The notes: a model not told the origin generated them from the sequence alone. A DNA stretch of 64,000 bases from Agrypnia vestita (GCA_016648135.1 JADDOH010011058.1:1-64000); one strand, 5' to 3'; positions 51,665 to 61,425 are shown, counted from the first letter of the stretch. A program made the numbers and translations.

Positions 51665-52905
51665 AGAATAGCAGTGGAAAAACAAATGCCATTTCGGAAT
51701 CCAACACCTCAAATCTCATTTGTTGACAAGAAGCACAAAATTACTGTTGTGTAAAACATTGCTACGGCCAGTGCTCATATATGGTGCTGAATACTGGGTA
51801 CTAAGTAAGAGAGACGAAAATGCGCTTCTGGTTTTTGAAAGAAAGGTGTTGAGGGAAATCTTTTGACCGCTCTGTGGAAATGGAATATGGAGGATAAGGT
51901 ATAACCAGCAGCTGGAAAGTCTTTACAATGAGCCCACCATAGTCAAATACATGAAGACATCCCAGATGGTTGGGAGTTGGGACATGTACAACGAATGGAA
52001 GAAAATATTTATTTTATTTCATTTCATTATTTCAAAATAAATCCTTGTTTACAAATAAAGGTACTTAATACTAATTTAACAATAAAAATATAATATGAAT
52101 TACACTTTTTTTTTGTTAAATTTGTGAATTATGCCACTCTACTAGGCTACGCCTGTCCCAGAGTGGCGTTATAGAACACAATTATAATATTTTTTTAAAT
52201 TCGTCAGTAATATTTATTTTCATAAGGTAGTAATTATGTATCTACAAAGTATCAAGTGCAGTGTTAATGTAAGTTGAGTGAGTCATAAGTCCAAGTGTAA
52301 ATATGTGTAGAATAATTGTTTAATGTAAAAAGGGTTAAAGTTTTGTTTAAGATTATTTTTTATTTTCCTTAATTAATTTATTTATATGGGTATATATTTT
52401 TATTTATAGACATTATTATGCAATTACATTATGTAAGTAAATTTTCAGTTGCTGTTCTGCCTTTGGAGGTAAGCCAGTTGTTTGCTAAAGCTTTTATTTT
52501 ATTAATTGAGTATATTCTGATTTTCGGGAAGACTGTTTTAAATATGTTAAATATTTTAGGCCTGTTAAATTTTTCTGTCCATGTGTTGTCTTAGTTTTTG
52601 GTATTTTGTCAAGGTTTCGTAATGCTTGTCTAGTATTATGTGAATACGAGTTACTGGTTGCTGTTAGGTGGTTTGTGTTTTTGATGTAGAAGATGAGGGA
52701 TTATCGAATCCCAAAAAAGATTTTCAACACACAACCACAGGGGAGAAGTGTGGGAAGACCGAAGCTAAGATGGATACATGGCGTAGAGGAGGATCTGAAA
52801 CTGGAAAAGGAGGGCGATAGACCGGGTGAAATGGCGAAAAATTCTGGAGGAAGCCAAGGCTCCCAATGGGCTGTAGCGCCAAAGATGATGATGATTAGTT
52901 TTTTT
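51665..52905 (+). pseudogene. NLR-1-related retroelement split by a 691-bp insertion
   Basis: First part (51665-52002): IAVEKQMPFRNPTPQI, LLRPVLIYGAEYWVLSKRDE, LVFERKVLREIF, LWRI-like, LYNEPTIVKYMKT and VQRME. Second part (52694-52905): IPKKIFNTQPQGRSVGRPKL and RWIHGVEEDLKLEKEG, with ATGATGATGATTAG as tail. Removing 52003-52693 restores a continuous VQRMEDE...PKK reading like the 50.6-kb copy. Frameshifts occur in both parts. Confidence 0.85.
52003..52693 (-). pseudogene. Jockey-like non-LTR 3' end inserted into 51665-52905
   Basis: Minus strand: weak coding remnants (RNLDKIPKTKTTHGQKNLTG, YLTYLKQ) then a long 3' UTR with hairpin at 52133-52167 (GCCACTCT/AGAGTGGC outer, AGGC/GCCT inner) and an A-rich end at the left border. 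GAAGA flanks both sides (51998-52002 and 52689-52693), a likely 5-bp target duplication. A-tail position and minus orientation agree. The clade is inferred from UTR layout and is not certain. Confidence 0.75.
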
Positions 52906-53384
52906 ATAACCCTGAGTTAAGTGGTTATAAAAATAATTAAATTGTAATAGGGTACAAATAAAAATATACATATAATATTTTTTTAATTAAGCCCGATCCA
53001 CCCTGTTTATAATTTGATTACTAAATCTGTGCTTATATCCGGCGATTTATTATAATTAAAATAAAAAAACAAAAGGCTTCCTTGGGGAATACAGGGAATA
53101 TTTCTAAATTCTGTAAATAAATGTATTATCTGCGGCGCACTCGACGTGGGCGGGCAAAGTATAAGGGCGGATTCCGGAAAAATAAAATTAGACTAAAATA
53201 CCGAATAAGTGAAATTGTTTTGTTGTTTAAATTTCACAAAAAACAAATTGACCAGTGAGGGATTAAGCCATTATTCTAATAGCCAGCTGCCCGGATTGCC
53301 AAAATCAGGATGCTGTGGTACTCGTATATTCAAAACGTTTTATTCATCAATAATTTGTATGATTATTTAAAAATAGCTATGAAT
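52906..53384. other. Unassigned spacer
   Basis: Nothing recognised. Confidence 0.4.
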
Positions 53385-53690
53385 CAAAAATACGAAGATT
53401 TCAAAGCCAATATAGACTACATTAATGATAGAATACTAAAGGTGTCTCTGGATCTAAACTCTTAAATAGTGAATATTATTAGTATATATGCCCCAGATAT
53501 TATGAAACCCAAGGAAGACACTGGAGACTTTTATTTTTACTACAAACAACGCTAGACAACACCCCACAGACTCAGAGAACGATAATATTAGGAGACTTCA
53601 GTGCGAGAATCGGTAACGATGCTATCAATGGACGCAGATCACCTTGGGGGACCACCAAAGATATGAAGAGAGAGCTGGACGTCCTCTTCG
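53385..53690 (+). pseudogene. RTE-type AP-endonuclease fragment
   Basis: Plus strand: FKANIDYINDRILKVSLDLN, a stop, then IVNIISIYAPDIMKPKEDTG, DFYFYYKQ and, in a shifted frame, TERIIILGDFNARIGND-like codons. The sequence GGAGACTTCAGTGCGAGAAT at 53610 encodes GDFSARI, where the family has GDFNARI. ISVYAPD.NKP.E...DFY..LQ..LD..P......LGDFNARIG is the standard RTE endonuclease core. Two or more frame breaks. Confidence 0.8.
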
Positions 53691-53699
53691 CGAGTCCAG

Positions 53700-54015
53700 T
53701 ACGGACTTGTCAACTCAGATCAAAGATCTAACAAAAGAAGTACAAGAAGAAGAAGCTACGAGTTAAATTCCGTTCTGCAATAAATAAATGATGAGCAACG
53801 TCTATCTTCCACGATACAAACGCGAAATCTGAAATACTTCAGAGATGTCCTAAGACGTGATGATGCAATGGACAGGCTGGTGGTAGAAGGCAGAGTCGAA
53901 GGAACCCGTCTTCGCGTAAGATCACAAACTATTCAGGCAGATGCAATACGATTTCGATGTTTTGCATACTTGAGCTTATACTGCGTTGCAAAAGTCTCAA
54001 ATCGACAAAATAATT
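53700..54015 (+). pseudogene. Non-LTR RT C-terminal fragment (QRLS..GH..RR family)
   Basis: Plus strand near 53790-53960: DEQRLSSTIQTRNLKYFRDV, LRRDDAMDRLVVEGRVEGTR and LRVRSQTIQADAIRF. The pattern QRLS....R.L.YFGH..RR.D...RLVV.GRVEG.R.RGR....W.DQI is a known insect RT tail; here GH has become RD, and RW is lost. A second member is at 63450-63990. It lies just downstream of the endonuclease piece in the same direction and could be the same element with its RT deleted, but the two tails belong to somewhat different families. Confidence 0.7.
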
Positions 54016-54883
54016 TGATTAGGCAAATCAAGCAATACTAATGCTGACTCGGGACAAACGAGTCGGTTATTTGATCACGTAGGTATGCAATATTGCGTTA
54101 ATAATTAATCGACAGTTAGGTTAGTAACCCTTTCGCCGGCCTCGCTATGCTCCTGTCTCAGATGGATCCCACGTGGAAACGTGTAGTACAATGTAATAAA
54201 AAAATTATATAATATCAAAAAAATATTCGTTTAAATTTACATAATACCAGTAAATAACTTAACCATCTTACTCTGCTATTTTACTTATAAGAAATAAACA
54301 CGAGCACGCCATCGGAATCATGTCATTCATCCTAAGATGTCACCAAGCCCTCCCTTAACAACCAATAGCTCACTTCAGGAAGCCGTCAAGAATGCTGAAG
54401 ATAGGAACAGATGATGCCGGATAGTTTTGAGTATGACTGCTCTGCCGAGAATATTACGATGGAGAAGAAGAAATTTTTTAAATCTGATTTTAAATTAATT
54501 ATTTTATCGACGAAAAGAACATCGTTAAAAATAACTCATCTCTGGATCATTTTCGGGAATTTAATGTGTATTCTGGTAAAAATAACCTCCAAATATGACC
54601 TCTTGGCAAACCGTGAAACTGGTCATGTGCATACTTTCTATTTCTTTCTTTCATATATCTTTTTATAAATTTCTTTCCTGCATTTTGTTGTTTGTTTTTT
54701 TTGTGTACCAATATGGAACATGTTCAGTTCAGTTTCAGTGCCGATAAATCGGCGTTTATTAGCTCAATAACTTTTATAACAGCTTGCATCAAAACATAAT
54801 TAATGTTAAGAATATTTACAGAGTTTATGAATAAGATAGCAACAAATACAATATACAATTTTTTGTATGCAGGCCTTTAACGT
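54016..54883. other. Unassigned spacer
   Basis: An 85-codon plus frame at 54411 has no recognised motif. Confidence 0.4.
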
Positions 54884-55347
54884 TACCTACCTCGCTAGGT
54901 ATGTTGTATGATATAAGCTGTAAGAAGACCGTATACAATTATTTTTCTCATATTTCAAATTATTTTCATCTTGTTTGTTACTTTTATTTATTATGAATTT
55001 GTATTTTTGATTATCTGTGGATTTACTATGTATTTCTGTGGATGTATTGTGGATTTATCTATCTCCTATTTTATACATATTTTATATTCCAGCTTGTTAC
55101 TTCTATTGTGTATCATGTGTCCGTGTATCCATCACTCTAATATATTTTTATTCTCGCTTCTCATTTATTTTATGCATTTTTTACATGTTACTTTAATATT
55201 TTTTTAATAAATTTTATTCATATGTTATTGTAATTGCTTTCAAATGAAATATTAGGTATCGATCAAATGTGTTAAAATAATCAACAAATGCTACCTACCT
55301 CAGAACAGGTATTTCTTTATACCTAGCGAGCTAGGTAGTGGCTGAGA
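54884..55347. mobile_element. Possible TIR element with CTCGCTAGGTAT ends
   Basis: TACCTACCTCGCTAGGTATG at 54886 is matched in inverted form by ATACCTAGCGAGCTAGGTAG at 55319-55338. The interior is T-rich and non-coding in any recognisable way; a hydrophobic 78-codon frame at 54971 reflects base composition. No target duplication was identified. Confidence 0.4.
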
Positions 55348-55742
55348 GGCTTGGTACAGTATGAATGTATATGCGTGTATATAACCGATTTATCGACATT
55401 GATATGGAATGAAATTATGTCATACTTAGTCATTATTTAGATGAGGATTGAACCTCAGGGGAAGCAGGTAAATGTGGGTCTTTTGAACCAAGTTCCTTTG
55501 ATCTTCACTTGTTTACCAAGAAGCCTTCAAGCCGCTTCCGGCAGCAGAGGAGGCGTGGGTTGATCAATCAAGTTTACACTATTAACATGATTTACAAATT
55601 ACCATATATTGTACAATAGGCATGATGACAGTATTAAAGAATTAAAGAAAAACTGATTTTAGAGAAGAAAATATTTTGAAAGGATTCCAAAAAATGATCC
55701 GGTTTTAATGTACACATTGAGATTAATAAGATTTTCAATAAA
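55348..55742. other. Unassigned spacer with a GC-richer core
   Basis: A GC-richer block (GCCTTCAAGCCGCTTCCGGC) at about 55520-55560 has no match elsewhere in the window. Confidence 0.35.
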
Positions 55743-56065
55743 ATCATCATCATCATCACTCTTGGCACTACAACCCTTGGTGGGTCTTGGCCTCCTCAAT
55801 AATCTTCCTCCACTCATCTCGGACTAGTGCCAGCTCTCTCCAGTTCCGAAGCTCCAAGGCAGGGATGTCTTTGAAGACGTTGTCACCCATCTTAATTTTG
55901 GCCTTCCTAAGCTCCTTTGCCCTATTGGCCTTGAGTTCAGCAGGGACTTTGGTGCTTGATGCTCGGACATTCTCTCCACATGACCCAGCCACCGAAGTCT
56001 TCCCAGTTTTATAAATTTTGTGACGTTTGGCTCCTTAAATAGAGTACAGAGCTCAATAAAGTAAA
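55743..56065 (-). pseudogene. NLR-1 non-LTR retrotransposon, RT C-terminus and 3' end
   Basis: Minus strand: ELCTLFKEPNVTKFIKLGRL, RWLGHVERMSEHQAPKSLLN, SRPIGQRSLGRPKLRW, then in another frame DNVFKDIPALELRNWRELAL and VRDEWRKIIEEAKTHQGL. The tail GATGATGATGATG lies at 55745 (complement). It is the same family as 1903-2359 but 5'-truncated further. One frameshift separates the two halves. Confidence 0.88.
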
Positions 56066-56117
56066 AGTATAAAATTGTGAAATCCGCCATTTCAACTGAA
56101 ACACCGGTCAGAGCGAA

Positions 56118-56172
56118 TGACGTTACGCCTCAGTACCCATCACAATGCAATGTTTACTGAGGCTTGACGTCA
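56118..56172. repeat. Hairpin TGACGT..GCCTCAGTA / TACTGAGGC..ACGTCA
   Basis: TGACGTTACGCCTCAGTA (56118-56135) pairs with TACTGAGGCTTGACGTCA (56155-56172) with small mismatches and a 19-base loop. It lies in a GC-richer stretch just upstream (in the minus sense) of the NLR-1 fragment. Origin unknown. Confidence 0.7.
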
Positions 56173-56594
56173 CGTAGACGAAATGACAGCTGCGGGTATT
56201 TTTTCGCGAAATTAAAAATACGTACTTAGATGAAAATGCAATTACATGTACGTGTACCTACAATTTAGAATATTATTTCAAAATCTGTCATCATGCCTAT
56301 TGAATATGCTGTTTAGTATTGGTTAAGTTTCATTCATACATCGTTTTAATATAGAAGGTATTTATTCAGCGGGTACCGATAGCGTATTTACTTAACTTGT
56401 GTCTAGTTTTCACCTTTATTGGTAACGGAATATATGCTAGGCATTTTCAAAACTATTTTGAAATTTATAATATTTTATAAAACCTGAGTATCGACCGCGC
56501 TACCCCTTTAGTCTAGATAGAAGTGTAAAGCGCTCTATCCTCTTTAATAATCCCCTGCGGGAAAATTTTGTGATGTGTATAATTATTTTATTTT
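56173..56594. other. Unassigned spacer
   Basis: Nothing recognised. Confidence 0.4.
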
Positions 56595-56830
56595 ATTAAA
56601 ATAAATTATAGAAGTTTCACTAAGACAATCTTATTTAGGTATATGAGAAACGTCTATGGAAGTCTTTAATACGATGGTCCAGAGCATACAACCTGTGCGA
56701 GCTGGCTTAAGTGATCACTCTACACAATGCAACGTTCACCAATTCCATCGTAAGAACATCCACACATTATAGATTTTTTTAAATTGTGCCTATATTTGTT
56801 ACAAATTGAAACCTTTCATATATTTCATTC
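56595..56830 (+). repeat. Dispersed repeat R1, copy 4
   Basis: GCTGGCTTAAGTGATCACTC, CAACGTTCACCAATTCCATC and GTAAGAACATCCA match copy 1 almost exactly. ACCTTTCATATATTTCATTC parallels ACCTTTCGTTTATTTGAATG of copy 1. Confidence 0.65.
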
Positions 56831-57239
56831 AGATGTATCCCCGATAAAACCTCCCGCCGGTTTGTCAACACGGAAGGTATCCATGTTCCTATTTATCCAC
56901 CAATCAATACATATTTCAGATATCCTTAGCGAATACTATGACTTTCGTGACCCATACTGTAATCACAAAGGTTTCTATATATAAGTGGAATCACTGTGCT
57001 GTGATTGTGCTGGGCTATGCAGCCTACTTCTGTAAGAGACGCGGGCTCAAACCATCCTATACGTACAGCCTTCTTTCATAAGAGACAAGTACCCAAACTA
57101 CCAATCATGTTTAATCATATCAAATGCCGCGTAAACAAATCGAGGCATAGCAGGGTCTACACGAGTCTATACAGGCCATCGCACCGTCAGCAATCCACAC
57201 AGACAGCTAGACTTCAAGAAAGTTATTTGTTCGCAAAAC
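56831..57239. other. Unassigned spacer
   Basis: An 80-codon plus frame (57005-57247) has no recognised motif. It may belong to U1 on the opposite strand. Confidence 0.35.
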
Positions 57240-57600
57240 ATATATAAAGCAGCCACCACCCTACGCGGGCATGTCAGTCTCACAGCGACCCCCGGCGTAG
57301 GCCGGAGGACTGAGTCCATCGAGTATCTATCTTTGTCTTTGTAATCGTACTTATGTATGGCTTGTAATTGTTTTATCGAGCCAATAAAATCATCAGGCAT
57401 TTTACGACTTTGGAGATTTCCCGTCGTAGGACGAGTGATGTCCCTAAAAAGTAGCTTTTCCAGATAAATCACGTACATCATCCTCAACCAAAACCCCCAA
57501 AAACATATTGCTGATGACATCTGAGCGCGGGCTAAAACATCCCCTTTGATGATTTTATCTCGCCATGACACTCCCAGGCTTTGACGCAAACAGCGAGACT
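57240..57600 (-). pseudogene. Unknown repeat U1, copy 2, longer open frame
   Basis: The 140-codon minus frame (57589-57167) includes VIYLEKLLFRDITRPTTGNL, DDFIGSIKQLQAIHKYDYKD and VLRPTPGVAVRLTCPRRVVA. It aligns with 34946-35131 (plus) over about 60 residues and extends further on both sides. No family recognised. A GC-rich CCGGCGTAGGCCGG hairpin-like segment lies at 57287-57305, as in copy 1. Confidence 0.6.
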
Positions 57601-57998
57601 GAAAGGCATTGACCCTTTTCTGGGGTCAATGTCTTGCAGAGGGTAATTAAAAACGACAGAGCAACGTACTCCAGGCATTTAAGTATTTTACACGTGCCTT
57701 CTGAAACTAGTAACTATTTCTATAAAGCTTCTTATATTATTTAAAAAGTTAATTCATACAACCGTAGTGTCGTGTGACTGTAAAGTTTGTAGAACTTTGA
57801 TTGGTTCATATTTTTTCTATTATAAATTCAAAATAAAACATAATAATTTATGGCACGCACTTGTAATTAATTTGAACTGTTAATTCTAAAAATGTTAGTT
57901 CGTGGAAGGCAGTATAATATTAACACGACACGCTGAAATCTACCCTTGAGAGTAATAGAATACGTTATCAAAGAATTACTTTTAAAATATTTTAAAAA
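57601..57998. other. Unassigned spacer
   Basis: Nothing recognised. Confidence 0.4.
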
Positions 57999-58228
57999 AA
58001 ACGTGTATAAAAGCAAAAGCAGCAATATACAAAAAATTAAAAATATTTTGAATGCAGTCACCGAGGATTACTAATTTAAAATGTACTGAATTCTAAATTT
58101 AATGTATCTTTTCTTTACGAAATCATGTTTCCTACAAAATTTCGAATTCAGTACATTATAAATTAGTAATTCTCGATGACTGCATTCATTTTTTTCGGAT
58201 ACTGCTGCCTTTTCTTTTATACCCCACA
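57999..58228. repeat. Long palindrome, about 225 bp
   Basis: AATGCAGTCACCGAGGATTA (58051) pairs with TAATTCTCGATGACTGCATT (ending 58186), and ATGTACTGAATTC pairs with GAATTCAGTACAT. Outward, GTATAAAAGCAAAAGCAGC pairs with GCTGCCTTTTCTTTTATAC. The loop is about 50 bases. It is non-coding and shaped like a foldback MITE. Confidence 0.78.
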
Positions 58229-58261
58229 TACAACTCCTGTATTTAATATGTTTTTTATGCA

Positions 58262-58645
58262 TTATACTTGTAAATTGTTAAATGTATGTTCTTTTTAATT
58301 TTATGATATATTTTTTATGTAAAAGCCTATACGCATTGCTGCTGTTTACTTTATATTTTTAAATTTTATTCTCATGTTTTGGTGCAATACCTGATACTTT
58401 TATATTTTGTTACTCATAACTTATATTGTCTTATGTATTTTCATTTTAATTTTATGTTATATTTTTTATGTAAAAGCCTATACACATTGCTGCTCTTTAC
58501 TTTATATTTTAATTTTTATACTCATGTTTTGGTGCTATACAGATATTGTTTAATGTATGTGCTTTTTGAAATTTATATTATATTCTTTATGTAAAAGCCT
58601 ATACCTAATGGGCGTAAACAAATAAATAAATATTTTATACGTCGT
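58262..58645 (+). repeat. Diverged tandem repeat, three units, ending in an AATA tail
   Basis: AAAAGCCTATAC occurs at 58321, 58472 and 58593, within units containing CTCATGTTTTGGTGC and TTTACTTTATATTTT. Spacing is 151 then 121 bases, so the third unit has lost about 30. The last unit runs into GGGCGTAAACAAATAAATAA, like a non-LTR 3' end. I read this as the internally repeated 3' UTR of a retroelement (inference). Confidence 0.65.
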
Positions 58646-58689
58646 GGATGTCTAAAGATAATATTTATAACATTTTTATGTATTTACAA

Positions 58690-58860
58690 AAAAAAAATTA
58701 AAGAATCATCTCACTATTCTCAAACTAAGATAAAAGCCTGTGCTGCGAAAATAGGACTAAATTGCTGGTGTCGCGGAATGGGACTCGAACCACCGACCAC
58801 CAGATCACTAGGCGAGCGTCGTGACCACAACACCAAAAAGCTACTCGCACATTTTTTTTC
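58690..58860 (-). mobile_element. tRNA-derived SINE, copy 3
   Basis: Minus strand: A box TGGTGTTGTGG (58825-58835), GACGCTCGCCTAGTGATCTG, B box GGTTCGAGTCC (58781-58791, matching the consensus), ACACCAGCAATTTAGTCCTA and CAGCACAGGCTTTTATCTTA. The best-preserved B box of the three copies. Confidence 0.88.
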
Positions 58861-58984
58861 AAATTTATTTAACGATTCATTCATTGATGCAACTATTTAC
58901 CAAATAAAATTCAAAACGAGTTTTAAAATTTGATGAATCTAAAAGCACTAAAATCCATCGAAATATAATAAAAATTTTTTGGGT

Positions 58985-59345
58985 CGCAATCGTAGGATTA
59001 GTCTGCAACAAGCACTCGCTTTCTCCACTCCTCTCTGTCACCTGCCAGCCTCTTCATTTTTTGGTAGGTGCTACAGCGCGCGTCTCCGATAATCTGGTCT
59101 ACGTAGCTTAATCTCGGGCGACCTCTACGATTGTTGCCTTCAACGTTTCCCTCGACGATGGTTAAAAGCAGGCCCGGATGCCTTATATTATGGCCTATCC
59201 AAATTGCTCGCTGTTGGGCGATTCTGTCAAGGAGCCGCCTCTTTTCGCCCACCCTGTTCAACACCTCTTCGTTTCGGATATGTTCTGATCAATGGATCCT
59301 CGCCTTGCGCCTGTAGCACCACATCTCAAAGGCCACTATTTATTC
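58985..59345 (-). pseudogene. Non-LTR retrotransposon RT C-terminus (NLR-3-related)
   Basis: Minus strand: VAFEMWCYRRKARIH, then the open frame EEVLNRVGEKRRLLDRIAQQ, RAIWIGHNIRHPGLLLTIVE, GNVEGNNRRGRPRLSYVDQI and KMKRLAGDREEWRKRVLVAD. This follows the AFEMWCYRRMLRI, EVL.RVGEKR.LL..I..R...WIGH.LRH, G.VEG...RGRPR..Y.DQI, R..W.KRV series exactly. Only the first segment is frameshifted. Truncated upstream of the YGCETW motif. Confidence 0.88.
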
Positions 59346-59514
59346 ACACAAAAAAAATATTACGTATATCTTATAGATCAGTTCGATATTGCAGTCTATT
59401 AGGGGAATAGTATTATGGCAAAGCACTCGCTTAGCATTTGAGAGATGGTGGATACCGATGAGTACAATTTTTGATTCTAAAATAATACATATGGTAAAAA
59501 GAATACAAATTTTT

Positions 59515-59852
59515 TATGTCGTTAGTCGATAGAGTGAGGAATGAACAAATTAGAAATAACTGTAATGCTGGCTGTAGTGTGGTAGACAGAATAAAGAGTG
59601 CTGAGATGGTTTGGTGATGTAGAACATGAGAGAGAAAAGTAAGCTTAAGAAAATATATAGGGCGAGTGTTGAAGACAACAGGAATAGACGGCATTCGCGA
59701 AAGACCTAGCATGATCAGATACTACAAGTGTTAGAGAATGGCCCTATTAAAAGCCTCAAAAGGCTTGCATGAGAAGATGTATGAACGTAGCCGAAACAAA
59801 AGTATCCTCTCTGACTACCCCTGCGGAAAAACGGCGTGATGGTTAGTCAGTT
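59515..59852 (+). pseudogene. NLR-2 non-LTR retrotransposon, 3' coding end
   Basis: Plus strand retains DRVRNEQIRNNCNAGCSVVD, RIKSAEMVW-type, LRKYIGRVLKTTGIDG-like and the LSDYPCGKTA-type end, with stops and shifts. The terminal GTTAGTCAGTTAGTTAGTTG (59839) is a TTAG-type tail. It is very similar in order to 16110-16450. Confidence 0.75.
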
Positions 59853-60187
59853 AGTTAGTTGGTCTAAAGTGGGAATAGGAAAATGGTATGGCCTTCATCA
59901 AGCAGCCAAGCGAGATTAACAACGCCTTTGAAGACTGTTTGATTTCAAATTGGTGATTTCGGTATCGATAAAGATGAAAATAAAACACTACGTAAAAATA
60001 AGAGTATATGAAAATGTTACGAGATTATGAGAATAAAATTGCTATTGGTCAAATATTGTCATAATCGTAGAATGATTTTTCTCAAAGACACATTTATTTA
60101 CATATGTCATAGCTCGATAACTACAAAAGATTTTCCTTTGAAACTTGTCTTAGTTATTCAAAGTGGATACCTTTAAAACCTCAAATA
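59853..60187. other. Unassigned spacer
   Basis: Nothing recognised. Confidence 0.4.
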
Positions 60188-60290
60188 CAGTCAGCGCAGT
60201 ACAACGACGTTTTTACACATGCTGCATTGTTTTACTATCGCAAATCAAAACCGTCGTTATACCGAGTTCGTATAACGACGGTTAAATTAA
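60188..60290. repeat. Perfect 14-bp inverted repeat, possible pogo/Tigger-type end
   Basis: AACCGTCGTTATAC (60249-60262) and GTATAACGACGGTT (60270-60283) form a perfect hairpin with loop CGAGTTC. Upstream, CAGTACAACGACG at 60198 carries the same CGACG word. A terminal CAGTACAAC followed by an inner palindrome is typical of pogo/Tigger ends, but I found no opposite end. Confidence 0.55.
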
Positions 60291-60514
60291 TGAGAAAAAA
60301 TACACTATTTATATAGCATTAGATGAATTCTTTTTTTCACTTTTTAACGATCCAAAAAAGTCAATATGGAATTTTTTGCATATCCGTCATTGTTCTACGA
60401 TCATGACGATATCACTCTGAAAACCACCATCTTAGTTTTTGAGTGGTGACTTTGTGGTGTGAAAATATTTCCGTTGCATGATGCTCGCGCGTTTCGTTGC
60501 GTCCTTAAATTTCT

Positions 60515-60690
60515 CTTTCAATACTGGAGGACGGTCCTGATTCAAGCCTCAAAAATAAAGAGGCTGTACGATAAAATGCATGAATGAGAATGAGACAAAA
60601 ATTGAGTCAGGACTGGCGAGTGTGGCGCCTTATCCTCTCTGCCTACCCCTCCAGGGAAACGGCGTGACAGTTAGGTGATTAGTTTTAGTA
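60515..60690 (+). pseudogene. NLR-2 non-LTR retrotransposon, last about 170 bases
   Basis: SSLKNKEAVR-like codons (60550), then TGGCGAGTGTGGCGCCTTAT and CCTCTCTGCCTACCCCTCCA, GGGAAACGGCGTGACAGTTA, equivalent to the W.RILSAYP end of NLR-2. A TTAG-type tail lies at 60672-60690. Confidence 0.7.
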
Positions 60691-61069
60691 AGTAAAATTA
60701 TATGCTAAAATTACAATACAAAACTTTTTCAACAAAGCAGAGAAATGAGAAAATGTAAGAAATCAGAAGTTTCTGCGGAAAGCTGAAATTGAAACTGAAA
60801 TCTAGTTCAATACGTTCCATTACTCATGCGGCGTTCGTCCTAGAAACTTTTAGCTCCGTGATACTCTGTATCCAATATGTTTTGGAATTCAGTCGAGGCG
60901 ACGTCTGCATTTTTCAATAAGATATTATAAAAACGTAAACTTCGGAAAAGTTTAGAAAAGATTTGAGGAGGTGACTCGAAAAAAAAACACTAAAATGAAA
61001 AAAAAAAAAGAATTGTTCGATGAATATTTTTTCTTCTGAAAGAAGGCTTGAACTTTGTGGTGATATTAT
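60691..61069. other. Unassigned spacer
   Basis: Nothing recognised. Confidence 0.4.
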
Positions 61070-61268
61070 TATTAAAATAAAACACAAATCACTTTGTTTT
61101 CACAACTTTATTAGATTATACAATCTACATGTTTCGAGAACGATGTTCTCTTCATCAGGATTGTTTGTGTACTAAAAATTAAAAAAGTTAAACCATGCAA
61201 GTGTGTTATGGTGAAGAGGATGATGAGGGGTGGATGAGGAGTATGGAGGTCGGAGGTGTTAATTATTA
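61070..61268 (-). ncRNA. PLE-A terminus with the best hammerhead motif in the window
   Basis: Minus strand: ACAATC (61164-61159), CTGATGA (61158-61152), extra A, GAGAAC, loop ATC, GTTCTC, GAAA (61135-61132), C, AT, G, T, A (61126), GATTGT (61125-61120). Helix I is six perfect pairs and helix II six perfect pairs, with no core mismatch apart from the extra A. Helix III is two pairs around a two-base loop. The PLE-A tail AATAAAGTTGTGAAAACAAAG follows. Upstream (61250-61170) Pro/His-rich codons match the PLE protein tail. Predicted cleavage is after A at 61126. Confidence 0.8.
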
Positions 61269-61425
61269 GGAATGTCATCTGAAGGGGATGGAATTTTAAG
61301 TGGAAAAATACTTAATAATTTAGAAATACTTGAAATAAGGAAAAATGTTAATATTAATTCAAATATAATAAACATTCAGACAAAATTTATACACAACCCA
61401 CTATTGAATATTTTTCCATGGTGGG
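61269..61425 (+). pseudogene. PLE-A protein C-terminus, opposed to the preceding terminus
   Basis: Plus strand from 61272: SGKILNNLEILEIRKNVNIN, SNIINIQTKFIHNPLLNIF. Compare LSNLESLEIIK, PNIINNQ, SPIL at 38270 and EALEIKK, SIINNQ, SPILN at 31767. The copy starts right where the minus-strand PLE-A end stops, so the two pieces are head to head. After PLLNIF the sequence diverges from the family. No GIY-YIG catalytic part remains. Confidence 0.75.

Noticed and set aside
54971..55207. Hydrophobic 78-codon frame resembling a membrane protein
   Set aside because: T-rich sequence gives Phe, Leu and Ile codons automatically; no homologous feature or signal was seen.
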